Below are positions 1 to 8,763 of a stretch of 53,642 bases of DNA, piece after piece. Every line of letters begins with the position of its first letter. Positions within the stretch are counted from its first letter, which is position 1. The notes under the pieces are model-generated. The model worked only from the letters and a program-made list of their open reading frames with translations, was not told the DNA's origin and did no database searches. The translations under genes were made by a program, and so were the position numbers. The stretch comes from Stappia sediminis. Lineage in GTDB: Bacteria; Pseudomonadota; Alphaproteobacteria; Rhizobiales; Stappiaceae. The stretch lies in assembly GCF_009826895.1 (NCBI RefSeq), contig NZ_WUMV01000005.1:1-53642 (forward strand), written 5' to 3'.

Positions 1-95
1 GGGGAGACCAAAACAAAAACCCAGCCAATAAAAAAAACCCCCCCCCCCCGGGGGGGGGAGGGGGGGCGGCAAGCGGCGGGGGGGGGGGGGGAAGT
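1..95. other. Low-complexity contig end, probable assembly artifact
   Basis: The first ~95 bases are A-runs followed by long C and G homopolymers, unlike anything else in the window. Coding sequence of normal quality begins just after. I read this as noise at a contig edge and assign no biology to it. Confidence 0.8.
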
Positions 96-112
96 CAACT
101 TCCTCTACCACC

Positions 113-550
113 TTACCCCTTCGGGATGATCGCCGTTCCCTCGATCTCCACCTTCGCTTCCGGCTCGACGAGCGAGAGTACCTGCACCACCGCCATTGAC
201 GGGAAGTGCCGCCCGAGCACGGAGCGGTAGGCCGGCCCGAGGTCCTTCAGCGAATTGCGGTAGGCCTCGATGTCGGTGACGTACCACGTCAGCCGTCCGA
301 TATGTTCAGCCCGTCCGCCGGCCGCCTCCACCACCTTGACGACGTTTTCCAGCGTCTGGCGCACCTGCTCGATGAAGTCGGGTGAGAACACGCCGTCAGG
401 CGTCCAGCCCACCTGCCCTCCGGTGAGCACGATCCGCCCCTCGCCCGCCATGCCGTTGGCGTATCCTCTGGGCTTCGGCCATCCTTCGGGAAGAAGCGTT
501 TCAAGGCCGCTCGATGCGCCAGAATCCTTATCGGTGGAAATCTCGGTCAC
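113..550 (-). CDS. Rid (YjgF/YER057c/UK114) family protein
   Basis: 145 aa, the usual size for one Rid domain. The start is GTG at 550, because a GGGAGTGA ribosome-binding site lies just upstream; the open frame reaches further back but only as a shadow of the ligase gene. The family fold is recognisable from the GRIVLTGGQVGW segment near the N-terminus, the ENVVKVVEAAGG helix and the C-terminal KVEIEGTAII strand. In archetypal RidA an arginine (Arg105 in E. coli) binds the carboxylate of the enamine/imine substrate. In my manual alignment that position falls in PSMAVVQV and is Met, so classical RidA deaminase activity is doubtful. It is the last gene of the anthranilate-type operon, 52 bp after the ligase. 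The pathway passes through a 2-amino-ene (enamine) CoA ester, so a role in handling that intermediate is an attractive inference. Confidence 0.85.
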   Translation of the reverse strand: MTEISTDKDSGASSGLETLLPEGWPKPRGYANGMAGEGRIVLTGGQVGWTPDGVFSPDFIEQVRQTLENVVKVVEAAGGRAEHIGRLTWYVTDIEAYRNSLKDLGPAYRSVLGRHFPSMAVVQVLSLVEPEAKVEIEGTAIIPKG

Positions 551-602
551 GCTCAAGGCGGTCACTCCCTTAAAAACATCTGCATCTTGTGAAACCACAG
601 CG

Positions 603-2243
603 TCAGGACGCGGCGCGGTCGCCCGCCTCATCCGCTGCGATCGTGCGAAGCGCGAAGCGCTGCAGCTTGCCGGTTTCGGTGCGTGGAAGCCGGTCGACGA
701 ACTCCACCGCGCGCGGGTACTTGTAGGGCGCAAGCTCCGCCTTGGCGAAATCCTGCAATTCCTTGACGAGCGCGGCATCCCCGGTGTTGCCCGGTTTCAG
801 CACGATGTAGGCTTTCACGATCTGCCCCCGGTCGGGATCGGGCTTGCCGACCACGCCGCATTCCGCCACCGCCGGGTGGGTCAGCAGCGCGCCTTCCACC
901 TCGGGCCCGGCGATGTTGTAGCCCGATGAGATGATCATGTCGTCGGAGCGCGCCTGATACCAGAAGTAGCCGTCTTCGTCGCGGATGTAGGTGTCGCCGG
1001 TGACGTTCCAGCCGTTTTCAACGTATTTTTTCTGCCGCTCGTCCGCGAGATAGCGGCAGCCTGTCGGCCCGCGCACGGCAAGGCGGCCGGGCGTGCCGTC
1101 CGGCACGTCGTTGCCGTTCTCGTCGATCACTCTCGCCTCGTATCCGGGCACCGGCTTGCCGGTGGAGCCGGGGCGGATTTCCTCTTCCCGGGCCGCGATG
1201 AAGATATGCAGCATCTCGGTCGCGCCGATGCCGTCCATGATCGAGATGCCGGTCGCCGCCTTCCATTCCTCGAAGGTCGCCTTTGGCAGCGCTTCGCCGG
1301 CGGAAACGCATTTGCGCAGCGAAGAGATATCCGCCCCGTTGAGCTTCTGCAGGATCGCGCGGTAGGCCGTGGGTGCGGTGAAGACCACCGATGGCTTGTA
1401 GAAGGGAATCGCCTCCAGCAGGTCGTCGGGTCCGGCGCGTTCCAGCAGAATGGCCGTCGCGCCCGCGCGGAAGGGGAAGAGCACCAGCCCGCCAAGGCCG
1501 AAGGTGAAGGCGAGCGGCGGCGAGCCGATGAAGACGTCGCTCGGCTGCGGCTTCAGCACTTCTTTCGAGTAGCAGTCGCAGATCGCCAGCATGTCGCGGT
1601 GGAAATGCATTGTCGCCTTTGGCTCGCCCGTCGTGCCGGACGTGAAGCCGAGCAGGCAGACATCGTCCGTGGCCGTGTCGCATGCCGCGAAGTCTTCGGG
1701 CTTTTCAGCCATCTGCGCTTCAAGCGAGTCCGGCTCGCCGCTTCCCGAATAGATCACGGTTTTCAGGAAACCGGACTGGGCAAGCGTCTTTTCCATGTCT
1801 TCGGCAAGGCGGTGGTCGCAGACGGCGAGATCGATCTCGGCCTTTCGCGCGATCACGACAAGCTCCTTCGCGCGCAGGAGCGGCATGGTCGCGACCACGA
1901 TGCCGCCGGCCTTCAGCACCGCGAAATAGACGGCCACCATCATCGGCGAGTTGGGAAAGCGCAGAAGAACCCGGTTGCCGGGCTTCAGGCCATGGTCCTC
2001 GCTCAGCACATGCGCGATGCGGTTGATCGTGTGCGCGAGCTCCGTGTAGGTCCAGCGCACGTCCTTCGAGATCACCGCATATTTGCCGCCGCGCCCTTCC
2101 ACGATGTTGCGGTCGACCAGTTCGACGGCGCAGTTCATCCTCTCCGGATAGCCCAGCCGGTCGAGATTGATGAAGTCCGGCCATTGGTCCTTGGGCGGCA
2201 GGTTGTCGGCTGCGAATGTATCCACATGCGCTGATTTCGCCAT
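603..2243 (-). CDS. abmG: 2-aminobenzoate/benzoate-type CoA ligase (AMP-binding family)
   Basis: 546 aa from the ATG at 2243. The frame is open to 2312, but that extension overlaps the upstream gene, and a GAGGGGTTCAGTG ribosome-binding region precedes the ATG. It would activate an aromatic acid with ATP and CoA to the aryl-CoA via an acyl-adenylate. ANL-superfamily motifs are in order: phosphate loop GFTSGTTGEPK near residues 198-208, GIGATE near 338, the hinge region with SDDMIISSGYNI near 433, and PRTETGKLQR with the catalytic lysine near 522. The N-terminus (NLPPKDQWPDF) resembles benzoate-CoA/2-aminobenzoate-CoA ligases. The aminobenzoyl-CoA monooxygenase encoded nearby makes 2-aminobenzoate the most likely substrate; salicylate or benzoate cannot be excluded. 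The gene symbol follows the Azoarcus evansii pathway and is an inference from context. Confidence 0.85.
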   Translation of the reverse strand: MAKSAHVDTFAADNLPPKDQWPDFINLDRLGYPERMNCAVELVDRNIVEGRGGKYAVISKDVRWTYTELAHTINRIAHVLSEDHGLKPGNRVLLRFPNSPMMVAVYFAVLKAGGIVVATMPLLRAKELVVIARKAEIDLAVCDHRLAEDMEKTLAQSGFLKTVIYSGSGEPDSLEAQMAEKPEDFAACDTATDDVCLLGFTSGTTGEPKATMHFHRDMLAICDCYSKEVLKPQPSDVFIGSPPLAFTFGLGGLVLFPFRAGATAILLERAGPDDLLEAIPFYKPSVVFTAPTAYRAILQKLNGADISSLRKCVSAGEALPKATFEEWKAATGISIMDGIGATEMLHIFIAAREEEIRPGSTGKPVPGYEARVIDENGNDVPDGTPGRLAVRGPTGCRYLADERQKKYVENGWNVTGDTYIRDEDGYFWYQARSDDMIISSGYNIAGPEVEGALLTHPAVAECGVVGKPDPDRGQIVKAYIVLKPGNTGDAALVKELQDFAKAELAPYKYPRAVEFVDRLPRTETGKLQRFALRTIAADEAGDRAAS

Positions 2244-2308
2244 CACTGAACCCCTCGATATTCCTGTCGTGCGGGCACCCGGGTCTGGGAGGACGGATGC
2301 CCGGCTGT

Positions 2309-3508
2309 TCATTCCGCCGCGATCTTCTTCGCTTTTCTCGCCGCGTGCTCGGCGACCGCCTGACGCGCGATCACCACCTTCTGGATTTCAGATGCGCCCT
2401 CGTAGATCCGAAGCGCCCTGATCTCGCGGTAGAGCGCTTCCGGCTTGGAGCCGATGGTCACCCCCTTGCCGCCGTGAAGCTGCACGGCGCTATCGATCAC
2501 TTCCTGTGCGTTTTCGGTCGCGACGAGCTTGGCAAGCGCTGCCTCGCGCGTGACCCGTTCGGCCCCCTGGTCCTTCGTCCAGGCGGCGCGGTAGACCAGC
2601 AGAGCCGCCGCATCCACCTTGGCCACCATGTCGGCGAGCGTCGCTTGCGTCATTTGCAGGTCGGAAAGCGGCGCGTTGAAAAGCGTGCGCGTCATCGTGT
2701 GGCAGATCGTCTCGTCGAGGGCCGAGCGTGCGAAACCGAGCGCGGCCGCCCCGACCGTTGAGCGGAAGATGTCGAGCGTCGCCATCGCCACCTTGAAGCC
2801 CTCGCCCCCCTTGCCAAGCTGATGGGAAGCCGGCACGCGAACGTTCTTGAAGGAAAGCGTCGCCAGCGGATGCGGGGCGATCGTGTCGATCCGCTCCTTC
2901 ACGGTCAGCCCCGGCGTATCGGCATCGACGACGAAGGCGGTCAGCCCACGCGCGCCCGGCGCCTCGCCCGTTCGCGCGAAGACGACGTAGTGATCGGCAA
3001 TCCCGCCGTTCGAGATCCAGGTTTTCTCGCCGTCGATGACGACGTGGTCCGGCCCGTCGGGCTCCGCCGTCGTCGCGAGGGCGGCGACGTCAGATCCCGC
3101 TTCGGGTTCCGACAGCGCGAAGGCGGCGATCTTCTCTCCCCGCCCGACAGGCGGCAGGTAGTGCGCCTTCAATTCGTCCGAGCCGTAAAGCGAGATCGAC
3201 CCGGTGCCGAGGCCCTGCATGGCGAAAGCGAAATCGGCAAGCCCGTCGAAGCGGGCAAGCGTTTCGCGGACAATGCAGAGCGAACGCACGTCGAGGGTGT
3301 CGCTCTCGCCGCCGTAAGCAGCGGGGATGGCGTGTTTCAGGATGCCCGCCTGCCCCATTGCCTCCACAAGCCTGCGACAGCTCCCGTCGATATCGTGGTG
3401 ACTGACGAGCCCGCCGACATTCTCGCGTGCCCAGAGTTCGACGGCCGCCGCCAGCACCCGGTGGCGCTCTTCGAAAAACGGCCAGTTGAGGAAGCTGTTG
3501 TCGATCAT
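2309..3508 (-). CDS. Acyl-CoA dehydrogenase
   Basis: 399 aa, full length for this FAD-dependent family. The [11 protein letters not shown] segment (about residues 125-135) and TWISNGG form the FAD/substrate region. Near the C-terminus [10 protein letters not shown] (about 366-375) carries the Glu that acts as catalytic base in many members, and QLHGGKG precedes it. In this operon it probably oxidises a cyclic, non-aromatic CoA ester made after dearomatisation of aminobenzoyl-CoA, feeding a beta-oxidation-like ring cleavage. The exact substrate is not readable. It begins immediately after the enoyl-CoA hydratase gene ends (3510), so the two are probably translationally coupled. Confidence 0.9.
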   Translation of the reverse strand: MIDNSFLNWPFFEERHRVLAAAVELWARENVGGLVSHHDIDGSCRRLVEAMGQAGILKHAIPAAYGGESDTLDVRSLCIVRETLARFDGLADFAFAMQGLGTGSISLYGSDELKAHYLPPVGRGEKIAAFALSEPEAGSDVAALATTAEPDGPDHVVIDGEKTWISNGGIADHYVVFARTGEAPGARGLTAFVVDADTPGLTVKERIDTIAPHPLATLSFKNVRVPASHQLGKGGEGFKVAMATLDIFRSTVGAAALGFARSALDETICHTMTRTLFNAPLSDLQMTQATLADMVAKVDAAALLVYRAAWTKDQGAERVTREAALAKLVATENAQEVIDSAVQLHGGKGVTIGSKPEALYREIRALRIYEGASEIQKVVIARQAVAEHAARKAKKIAAE

Positions 3509-3509
3509 C

Positions 3510-4370
3510 TCAGTTCCCCTCGAAGACCGGCGTCTCTTTATTGGCGAAAGCTTCGAAAGCGCGCCGGTAGTCCTCCGTCTTCATGCAAACGGCCTGCGCC
3601 AGTGCTTCGGCCTCGATGGCCTGGTCGATAGACATGTCCCATTCCATATGCATCATGCGCTTGGTCATGGCGTTGCCGAACGTGGGCCCCGCCGAAAGCT
3701 CCTCGGCCAGTTTTGTCGCCTCGCCCAGCACCGCTTCCGTCTCAACAAGCCGGTTGAAGAAGCCCCAGCGTTCCGCCTCCTCGCCCTTCATCACGCGACC
3801 GGTGTAAAGCAGTTCCGACGCCCGTCCCTGGCCGATGATCCGGGGCAGGATCGCGCAGGCACCCATGTCGCATCCGGCAAGGCCCACCTTGTTGAAGAGA
3901 AAGGCGACCTTGGCGTTCGCGGTGCCGATGCGCATGTCGGACGCCATGGCGATGATCGCGCCCGCTCCCACGCATATGCCATCGATCGCGGCGATGATCG
4001 GCTGCGGGCAGGCGCGCATCGCCTTCACCAGTTCGCCCGTCATCGTCGTGAACTGCAAAAGCCCCGGCATGTCGCGGGATAACAGCGGCTGGATGATCTC
4101 GAACACGTCTCCGCCGGAGCAGAAGTTGCCGCCAGCTCCGGTAATCACGATGGTCTTCACCTCGTCGTCGAACTGCAGCGCGCGGAAGAGGTCGCGCAAC
4201 TCGGCGTAGGAGGAGAACGTCAGCGGGTTCTTGCGCTCGGGCCGGTTCAGCGTCACGGTCGCCGTCTTGCCCTTCACCTCCAGCAGGAAGTGGCGCGGCG
4301 TGTAGTTTCTGACCGGCAGCGTGATGTCGTAGCTTTCCCGGGCGCCTGAAAGGCCAGCCTGCTCGCTCAT
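3510..4370 (-). CDS. Enoyl-CoA hydratase/isomerase family protein
   Basis: 286 aa crotonase-fold protein. [14 protein letters not shown], the oxyanion-hole segment [11 protein letters not shown] near residue 80 and the [20 protein letters not shown] helix region are clear. The N-terminal ~25 residues are an extra extension before the crotonase core. Its ATG overlaps the upstream regulator's stop (4367-4370), consistent with one transcript. In the pathway it would hydrate or open the unsaturated ring-derived CoA ester. Reaction specificity (hydratase, isomerase or ring hydrolase) cannot be told from sequence; operon position supports aromatic-acid catabolism. Confidence 0.9.
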   Translation of the reverse strand: MSEQAGLSGARESYDITLPVRNYTPRHFLLEVKGKTATVTLNRPERKNPLTFSSYAELRDLFRALQFDDEVKTIVITGAGGNFCSGGDVFEIIQPLLSRDMPGLLQFTTMTGELVKAMRACPQPIIAAIDGICVGAGAIIAMASDMRIGTANAKVAFLFNKVGLAGCDMGACAILPRIIGQGRASELLYTGRVMKGEEAERWGFFNRLVETEAVLGEATKLAEELSAGPTFGNAMTKRMMHMEWDMSIDQAIEAEALAQAVCMKTEDYRRAFEAFANKETPVFEGN

Positions 4371-4900
4371 TCCTCGTTTCCTTGCTCGTCGCTTTGTTCC
4401 ATCGCCCGGCGCACGGATGCTTTCGTGCGTCCCAGCAGGCGCATGAGTTCGCCCATGTCGCCGTCGTCCAGTTGATTGAAAAAATCGCCGATCCAGTCGC
4501 CGTGGGCTTCCGCCATGGTGGCGAAGCTTTCGTGGCCCTTCGCCGTCAGCTTGACGAGGGAGGAGCGCCGGTCGGCGGGTGCTGCGTGGCGTTCCAGAAG
4601 CCCGTCCTGCACCAGCCGGTCGACAAGGCCGGTGACGTTTCCGGCGGAAACCATCATTCGCCGTGAAAGCTCGCCGAGCGTCATTCCGTCAGGCGCCTTT
4701 TCAAGCTGCGCCATCAGGTCGAAGCGCGGCAGCGTGACGTTGAAGCGCTCGCGCAGCCGCGAGCGGATTTCGGCTTCGATCAGGTTCGTGCAGGTCAGCA
4801 ACCTCAGCCACAGCCTGAGTTCGTCCTTGTGGTCGCCATGGCCGTGGGTGCGCGTTTCCGCGTCGATTGCGATTGCCTCGGCTACGTCCCGCTCGCTCAT
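4367..4900 (-). CDS. MarR-family transcriptional regulator of the aromatic-acid operon
   Basis: 177 aa. I chose ATG at 4900 because GAGGTG lies about 8 nt upstream; a TTG at 4915 is also in frame. The winged-helix core is clear: recognition region [20 protein letters not shown] followed by the wing [19 protein letters not shown] with the conserved DRR. MarR proteins of CoA-dependent aromatic pathways usually repress and are released by an aryl- or acyl-CoA ester. The gene lies second in the operon it presumably controls, giving autoregulation. The perfect 18-bp palindrome at 5722-5739 is its most likely operator, and a longer version stands before the ABC importer at 17784-17817. Ligand identity is inferred only. 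Confidence 0.9.
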   Translation of the reverse strand: MSERDVAEAIAIDAETRTHGHGDHKDELRLWLRLLTCTNLIEAEIRSRLRERFNVTLPRFDLMAQLEKAPDGMTLGELSRRMMVSAGNVTGLVDRLVQDGLLERHAAPADRRSSLVKLTAKGHESFATMAEAHGDWIGDFFNQLDDGDMGELMRLLGRTKASVRRAMEQSDEQGNEE

Positions 4901-4922
4901 GCTCACCTCGATCAAGCTCGAC

Positions 4923-5693
4923 TCACATCACTTCGCCGCCAGCAATCGCGATCGACTGGCCGGTCACGCTGCGCGCGCCTTCGCCTGCCAGCCACGCGAC
5001 CGTGTCGGCGATCTCTTCCGGCTCGATCAGCCGCTTCTGCGGGTTGTCGCGCACCATTTCCGAAATCACCTCCGCCTCCGCGCGACCGGTCTTTTCCACG
5101 ATGCGTTCAACGCTTGCCCGCAGGAGATCGGTATCGGCGAAACCGGGGCAGATGGCGTTCACCGTCACGCCCTTTTCGGCGGTCTCGAGCGCCATTGCGC
5201 GCGTCAGTCCAACGACCGCGTGTTTCGCCGCCACATAGGCGGACACGTAGCGGTATCCCTTCAGCCCGGCGGTCGAGGCGATATTGATGATCCGCCCATA
5301 GCCTTCGGCGATCATGCCCGGCAACACGGCCTGCGACGCGGTTACAACGCTTTCCAGGTTGACGCTCAGCATCCGCTGGAAAAGGTCCGGCGGCGCTTTC
5401 AGGAAAGGCGCGCTTTCCGCCGCCCCAGCGTTATTGACGAGGATCGCCACCCCCCCATGCACGTCCTCCGCCTCGGAGATAGCCGCTCGAAGCGCATCGC
5501 GGTCGGTCACATCTGCGGAGACGAAGCCATGCGCGCCGATCTCGTGCGAGACCTGCTCCAGCCGCGTCTGGTTGCGGCCGAGGATCGTTACCGTCGCGCC
5601 CTCGCCAACCAGGCGTTTGGCGATCGAAACGCCGATCCCGCGCGAACCGCCGGTGACCAGCGCATGGTGTCCGTGAAGGGGTAAAGCGGCCAC
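4923..5693 (-). CDS. SDR-family 3-hydroxyacyl-CoA dehydrogenase-like oxidoreductase
   Basis: 256 aa from the GTG at 5693. A GTG at 5717 is also possible, but it lies only 5 bp from the operator palindrome and would leave no room for a ribosome-binding site; the 5693 start has GGTGGG at a good distance. It is a classical SDR: cofactor motif TGGSRGIG near residues 14-21, NNAG, a serine in NIASTAG, then Tyr153 and Lys157 in SAYVAAK. It probably oxidises a 3-hydroxyacyl-CoA made by the hydratase encoded downstream. It is the first gene of the minus-strand catabolic operon and diverges from the monooxygenase gene at 5815. Confidence 0.87.
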   Translation of the reverse strand: MAALPLHGHHALVTGGSRGIGVSIAKRLVGEGATVTILGRNQTRLEQVSHEIGAHGFVSADVTDRDALRAAISEAEDVHGGVAILVNNAGAAESAPFLKAPPDLFQRMLSVNLESVVTASQAVLPGMIAEGYGRIINIASTAGLKGYRYVSAYVAAKHAVVGLTRAMALETAEKGVTVNAICPGFADTDLLRASVERIVEKTGRAEAEVISEMVRDNPQKRLIEPEEIADTVAWLAGEGARSVTGQSIAIAGGEVM

Positions 5694-5708
5694 GTGTTTT
5701 TCCCACCG

Positions 5709-5738
5709 TTGCGTCACGAATTATTTTAAGCTTAAAAT
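5709..5738 (+). promoter_or_regulatory. Probable promoter of the monooxygenase gene
   Basis: TTGCGT (5709-5714) and TAAAAT (5733-5738) are spaced by 18 bp and fit a sigma-70 promoter reading toward the plus-strand gene at 5815. The -10 box lies inside the right half of the operator palindrome, so a bound repressor would block RNA polymerase. Reading is by eye. Confidence 0.5.
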
Positions 5739-5739
5739 A
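5722..5739. promoter_or_regulatory. Perfect 18-bp palindrome, probable MarR operator
   Basis: TATTTTAAGCTTAAAATA is a perfect inverted repeat in the divergent gap between the SDR operon and the monooxygenase gene. It is AT-only except for the central GC, in a GC-rich genome. A related longer site stands before the ABC substrate-binding protein (17784-17817) with the same core TTTAAGCyTAAA. The MarR gene in the adjacent operon is the natural partner. Confidence 0.75.
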
Positions 5740-5767
5740 TCTCGCAGAAGGACGCAAGCGCACCGAG

Positions 5768-5789
5768 GCCGGCAAAACGGATTGCCGGC
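5768..5789 (+). promoter_or_regulatory. Perfect hairpin in the monooxygenase 5' leader
   Basis: GCCGGCAA and TTGCCGGC pair perfectly over 8 bp around a 6-nt loop, ending 11 nt before the AGGAGG ribosome-binding site. There is no T-run, so it is not a terminator; it may stabilise the mRNA or shape translation. Confidence 0.4.
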
Positions 5790-5814
5790 CCGGAACAGGC
5801 AGGAGGTAAGGCCG

Positions 5815-8154
5815 ATGCGGATCGAAGTGATCGGGGGCGGACCGGCGGGGCTCTATTTCGCCATTCTCATGAAAAAGCAGCGGCCGAACGCCCGCATCCG
5901 GGTGATCGAGCGCAACCGCCCGGATGACACCTTCGGCTTCGGCGTGGTCTTTTCCGACCAGACGCTCGACACGTTCGAGGAGTATGATCTTCCCAGCTAC
6001 AAGGCGATTACCGAGAATTTCGCCTATTGGGACGACATCGAAATCCACTTCAAGGGTTCGCTTCACCGGATCGGCGGCAACGGCTTTTGCGGCTGTTCCC
6101 GGCGCACGCTTCTCCTGCTCCTGCAGGACCGCGCCCGCGAACTCGGCATCGAGATGGATTTCGAGACCGAGATCAAGAGCCTCGACGAACTGGCGGGCGC
6201 CGACCTCATCGTCGCAGCCGACGGCATCAACTCCTTCGTGCGCGAGCAGAATCGCGAGCATTTCCAGCCGCAGGTCGACCTTCGCCCCAACAAGTTCACC
6301 TGGATGGGCTCCACCAAGCCGCTAGACGCCTTCACGTTCTACTTCAAGGAGACCGAGCACGGCATTTTCATCGCCCACACTTACCAGTATGAGCCCGGCC
6401 GCTCGACCTGGGTGCTGGAAACCGATCCCGAAACCTTCGACAAGGCCGGCCTCGGCGACATGTCGGAGGAAGAATCGGCCCGTTTCCTCGAAGGTGTCTT
6501 CGCCGAGGAACTCGACGGTCATCCGCTAATGATCAACCGTTCGCTCTGGCGTCAGTTCCCGATGATCCGCAACAAGCGCTGGACCATGGACAACGTCGTG
6601 CTTCTGGGCGACGCGAAGTCGACGGCGCATTTCTCCATCGGCTCGGGCACGAAGCTCGCGATGGAGGATGCAATCGCCCTTTACGAAAGCTTCCGCCGCA
6701 AGGATACGGTCGAGGCCGCCCTTGCCGATTTCGAGGCGACGCGCCGCGAGGACGTGGAGAAAACCCAGCACGCGGCGGATGTTTCGCTCGTCTGGTTCGA
6801 GCACGTGAAGCGCTACTGGCCGATGGATCCGGTCACCTTCTCCTTCGGCGTGATGACGCGTTCAAAGGCGATCACCTATGACAATCTGGAGCTTCGCGCA
6901 CCGGAGTTCGTGAAGGAGGCAAGCCAGGTCTTCGCCAAATCCGTGCGCGCCCAGGGCTTCGATGTGGATGTCGAAAACCCCGCGCCGCCCGCCTTCCAGC
7001 CGTTCAGGATGCGCGGAATGACGGTTGAAAACCGCTTCGTCGTCTCGCCCATGTGCATGTATTCCGCCAAGGAAGGCATGCCGACCGATTTCCACTTCGT
7101 CCATTACGGCGCACGCGCCGTTGGCGGGGCCGGCATCATCTTCACCGAAATGACCTGCGTTGCGCCGGACGCCCGCATCACCCACGGCTGCACCGGGCTT
7201 TGGAACGACGAGCAACAGGCCGCCTGGACGCGGATCGTCGATTTCGTTCATGCGAATTCGAAGGCGAAGATCTGCCTCCAGCTCGGCCACGCGGGCCGCA
7301 AGGGCGCCTCGAAGCTGATGTGGGAAGGCATGGACCAGCCTTTGCCGGAAGGTGAGGCATGGCCGATTATCTCCGCCTCGGCGGTTTCCTATTATCCCGA
7401 AAGCCAGGTGCCGCGCGAAATGACGCGCGAGGACATGGACCGGGTGAAAAGCGAATTTATTGCCGCCGCGAAGCGCGGCATAGACTGTGGCTTCGACATG
7501 CTGGAACTTCACTCGGCCCACGGATATCTGCTGGCGAGCTTCCTGTCGCCTGTCACCAACAAGCGGACGGACGAATACGGCGGGTCGATCGAAAACCGCC
7601 TGCGCTATCCGCTGGAGGTTTTCAAGGCGCTGCGCGAGGTTTGGCCGAACGACAAGCCTATGTCGGTCCGCATTTCCGCGACCGACTGGATCGAGGGCGG
7701 GATTACCGGCGACGATGCGGTGAAGATCGCCGAAGCCTTTGCCGATGCGGGTGCCGACCTTGTCGATTGTTCCACCGGCCAGACGGCACCGGAAAGCGCG
7801 CCGGTTTACGGGCGCATGTTCCAGACGCCTTACGCCGACCAGATCAGGAACGAAGGCGGGCTCGCCACAATGGCGGTCGGCGCGATCACATCCGCCGATC
7901 AGGCGAACACGATCCTGGCGGCAGGCCGTGCGGATCTTATCGCGCTCGGACGTCCGCATCTGGCCGATCCCTCCTTCACGCTGCGTGCGGCGGGCGAATA
8001 CGGCGTCAGCGGCATCTTCGCCCCGGTCCAATACGAACCCGGCAAGGCGCAGCTCCTCCGGAATGCCGAGCGCGACCGCGAGGAGCTGATCGAGCTGAAG
8101 CTGAAGGCCAAGCCCAAGACCCACAATCCGGCCATGCGCGAAGCGGCGGAGTAA
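5815..8154 (+). CDS. abmA: Bifunctional 2-aminobenzoyl-CoA monooxygenase/reductase (salicylyl-CoA 5-hydroxylase-type)
   Basis: 779 aa, starting at ATG 5815 after AGGAGGTAA. Two domains are visible. Residues 1 to ~375 are a flavin monooxygenase with the FAD motif GGGPAGLYFA at 7-16 and the second FAD motif VVLLGDAKS near 261. Residues from ~394 are an Old Yellow Enzyme-type FMN reductase (VVSPMCMYSA; active-site HSAHGYLL near 566; NKRTDEYGGS). This fusion is characteristic of 2-aminobenzoyl-CoA monooxygenase/reductase, which hydroxylates and then reduces the ring to a non-aromatic cyclohexene-carboxyl-CoA; close relatives are annotated as salicylyl-CoA 5-hydroxylase. Together with the ligase, dehydrogenases and hydratase it defines a hybrid aerobic anthranilate route. 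It is transcribed away from the other pathway genes, sharing their operator, and ends at a strong terminator. Confidence 0.9.
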   Translation: MRIEVIGGGPAGLYFAILMKKQRPNARIRVIERNRPDDTFGFGVVFSDQTLDTFEEYDLPSYKAITENFAYWDDIEIHFKGSLHRIGGNGFCGCSRRTLLLLLQDRARELGIEMDFETEIKSLDELAGADLIVAADGINSFVREQNREHFQPQVDLRPNKFTWMGSTKPLDAFTFYFKETEHGIFIAHTYQYEPGRSTWVLETDPETFDKAGLGDMSEEESARFLEGVFAEELDGHPLMINRSLWRQFPMIRNKRWTMDNVVLLGDAKSTAHFSIGSGTKLAMEDAIALYESFRRKDTVEAALADFEATRREDVEKTQHAADVSLVWFEHVKRYWPMDPVTFSFGVMTRSKAITYDNLELRAPEFVKEASQVFAKSVRAQGFDVDVENPAPPAFQPFRMRGMTVENRFVVSPMCMYSAKEGMPTDFHFVHYGARAVGGAGIIFTEMTCVAPDARITHGCTGLWNDEQQAAWTRIVDFVHANSKAKICLQLGHAGRKGASKLMWEGMDQPLPEGEAWPIISASAVSYYPESQVPREMTREDMDRVKSEFIAAAKRGIDCGFDMLELHSAHGYLLASFLSPVTNKRTDEYGGSIENRLRYPLEVFKALREVWPNDKPMSVRISATDWIEGGITGDDAVKIAEAFADAGADLVDCSTGQTAPESAPVYGRMFQTPYADQIRNEGGLATMAVGAITSADQANTILAAGRADLIALGRPHLADPSFTLRAAGEYGVSGIFAPVQYEPGKAQLLRNAERDREELIELKLKAKPKTHNPAMREAAE

Positions 8155-8162
8155 CGACATTG

Positions 8163-8186
8163 AAAACCCCGCTGAAGCGGGGTTTT
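8163..8186. terminator. Bidirectional intrinsic terminator
   Basis: AAAACCCCGCT-gaa-AGCGGGGTTTT-type hairpin with an A-run on one side and a T-run on the other, 9 bp after the monooxygenase stop. It suits both that gene and the convergent minus-strand gene ending at 8212. Confidence 0.9.
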
Positions 8187-8211
8187 CTGAAATACGACCA
8201 TTTCGATATAT

Positions 8212-8763
8212 CTAGATGACGGCCACGCCATCCGGAAAGTGTGGCTCATCCCCTCTGCCGAATTTGGAGAGGCGATCCGCAATTAAGGCTCGCCTCTTTT
8301 CGTCGGACGCCAAATTGACGATGCTAATCTCCACGTCGAGACATCCATTCGGCCACCGCGTAAACATTGCAGCGATACCACTGGTAATGGCCTTGTTGAA
8401 GTTATCCGCCAGATCGGGCCTTCGCGATGCAACCTCTTTGAACTGAGCGTACCATTTCGGGCCTTCAGTTTCGTTTCTTGCGTCGATATCCAGGAGTTTG
8501 CGCTTAAACGCTTGGGATTTTTCCTCCGAGGAAATCGCTTCAGTCAGGAACGCCAATGCCCTTAATGCCTCGACTGGCACTTCTTCATCGTCAACGATCG
8601 CATTGACCGCATCATAGTGGGCTTCAAGAACGAGCTTAGCCGCCCTGAGTTCATGCGCTCTCTTGTGCAGCGCCAATCTGCGGTTTCGTATTATCGCCCC
8701 AAACGCCAGCCCTGCACTGGCCATAGTGATAAACCAAAGCAAGTCCGTCGATTCAATCGGCAT
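8212..8763 (-). CDS. Hypothetical membrane-anchored protein
   Basis: 183 aa from ATG 8763; not recognised. One N-terminal transmembrane helix (about residues 7-25, LLWFITMASAGLAFGAII) is followed by a basic stop-transfer patch (RNRRLALHKRAHE) and a soluble, mostly helical, charged C-terminal part of about 150 residues on the cytoplasmic side. The start overlaps the end of the upstream small membrane gene by 11 bp, so the two are probably co-translated. Base composition is visibly less GC-rich than the flanking catabolic genes, which together with the neighbouring repeats suggests recent acquisition. No enzymatic motif is visible. Confidence 0.6.
   Translation of the reverse strand: MPIESTDLLWFITMASAGLAFGAIIRNRRLALHKRAHELRAAKLVLEAHYDAVNAIVDDEEVPVEALRALAFLTEAISSEEKSQAFKRKLLDIDARNETEGPKWYAQFKEVASRRPDLADNFNKAITSGIAAMFTRWPNGCLDVEISIVNLASDEKRRALIADRLSKFGRGDEPHFPDGVAVI

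Noticed and set aside
40-95. G-runs as G-quadruplex-forming DNA
   Set aside because: More simply explained as an assembly edge artifact, mirrored at the other end of the window.
5694-5717. Upstream GTG (5717) as the start of the first SDR
   Set aside because: It lies 5 bp from the operator palindrome with no ribosome-binding site; the 5693 GTG has GGTGGG and matches the usual SDR N-terminus.
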